Source: Betaproteobacteria bacterium (GTDB lineage: Bacteria; Pseudomonadota; Gammaproteobacteria; Burkholderiales; Casimicrobiaceae). From it: a DNA stretch of 64,000 nt. Positions 63,693 through 64,000 of the stretch are shown in pieces (the stretch's first letter is position 1; each line of letters opens with the position of its first letter). Location: NCBI GenBank assembly GCA_016716425.1, contig JADJWJ010000016.1:1-64000 (forward strand), given 5' to 3'. The notes beneath the pieces are model-generated. The model did not search any database. It saw only the letters and a list, made by a program, of their open reading frames with translations, and had not been told where the DNA came from. The translations under genes were made by a program, and so were the position numbers.

Positions 63693-64000
63693 TCAGGCGG
63701 CGTGTCGCTGCGCCGTCGTTGTCGTGTCCGCCGCGGTGGTCCGCAGCCATTCCAGCGCCTCCCCGACGCCGTTCTTGCGGTGGGGCACGCCGGCGAGCTC
63801 CAGGCCCATCTCGACGCCGCACAGCGTGCCGCACAACATGAGGTCGTTGAAGAAGCCGAGGTGCCCGATGCGGAACACGCGGCCGGCGAGCCGGGACAGA
63901 CCCGTTCCGAGCGACATGTCGAACTGCGCGAGCACCGTGCGGCGGAACGCGTCGGCGTCGTGGCCGTCGGGCATCAGCACGGCGGTCAGCGATCCGCTGT
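63693..64000 (-). CDS. Serine-glyoxylate-type aminotransferase, C-terminal part
   Basis: Partial: the frame is open to the window edge and stops at 63693. SLTAVLMPDGHDADAFR, LAQFDMSLGTGLSRLAG and RVFRIGHLGFFNDLMLCGTL match the end of class V alanine/serine-glyoxylate aminotransferases. The PLP lysine lies outside the window. It converges with the TAXI-like gene. Confidence 0.88.
   Translation of the reverse strand, partial: SGSLTAVLMPDGHDADAFRRTVLAQFDMSLGTGLSRLAGRVFRIGHLGFFNDLMLCGTLCGVEMGLELAGVPHRKNGVGEALEWLRTTAADTTTTAQRHAA

Overview
The window is very GC-rich DNA with dense, mostly intact genes. It looks like chromosome of a betaproteobacterium, probably Burkholderiales-like. Pointers are a Bug/TctC-type orphan binding protein, an orphan ABC_sub_bind lipoprotein-like receptor, TAXI-TRAP genes, an FNR-type regulator, a DUF5648 protein and GC-rich intergenic repeat families. 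This placement is inferred from gene content only. No tRNA, rRNA, CRISPR array, phage or transposase gene was found.

Layout. 1-3.2 kb: divergent pepA (partial) and an AbgT-family transporter gene, both broken by many single-base indels that look like contig-end sequence error. 3.4-6.6 kb: two small membrane proteins, a TolC-like outer-membrane efflux lipoprotein and a glycine-zipper protein. 6.5-12.4 kb (minus): an Mrp/Mnh-type multisubunit cation/proton antiporter operon in a split arrangement (E-F-G-[A-Cterm+B]-C-D-NuoL-like). 12.7-16.9 kb (minus): an RND efflux adaptor and pump. 17.0-22.9 kb (plus): class III aminotransferase, TAXI binding protein, fused TRAP permease and an Asp/Glu-racemase-like enzyme, which together suggest uptake and processing of an amino- or carboxylic-acid substrate. 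23-31 kb: outer-membrane phospholipase A, a UvrD-like helicase with a 3' frameshift, a secreted DUF5648 protein, an aldo/keto reductase remnant, a gamma-carbonic-anhydrase-like protein and a three-PAS adenylate cyclase. 31-40 kb: SDR, CaiB-type CoA transferase, GTP cyclohydrolase I, two uncharacterised proteins (one behind eight CCCAAG repeats), GYD, ABC_sub_bind, MBL-fold, VOC and serine-hydrolase proteins. 40-46 kb (minus): SDR, fumarylacetoacetase and 4-hydroxyphenylpyruvate dioxygenase (tyrosine catabolism), a Bug receptor, an NTF2-like protein and a papain-like lipoprotein. 46.5-51.8 kb: HtpG, adenine/adenosine deaminase, a phospholipase-D-type lipoprotein and a peroxiredoxin.

52-63.7 kb reads as a signalling and low-oxygen/stress island. 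It has a PAS histidine kinase and NarL-type regulator (translationally coupled), a single-domain receiver, an FNR-type regulator with all four cluster cysteines, a zinc alcohol dehydrogenase, a CBS-pair protein, a phosphoribosyltransferase coupled to a short class II ribonucleotide reductase, a c-type cytochrome, a beta-CASP RNase and a membrane-anchored TAXI-like protein. A perfect FNR/FixK-type palindrome lies midway between the CBS gene and the phosphoribosyltransferase-nrdJ pair, with a -10-like element at class II spacing, so the locally encoded FNR may control both. This island is the best candidate for a poorly described functional unit. The window ends inside the 3' part of a serine-glyoxylate-type aminotransferase gene.

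Several unrelated palindromic repeats sit directly against stop codons, a pattern noted separately.
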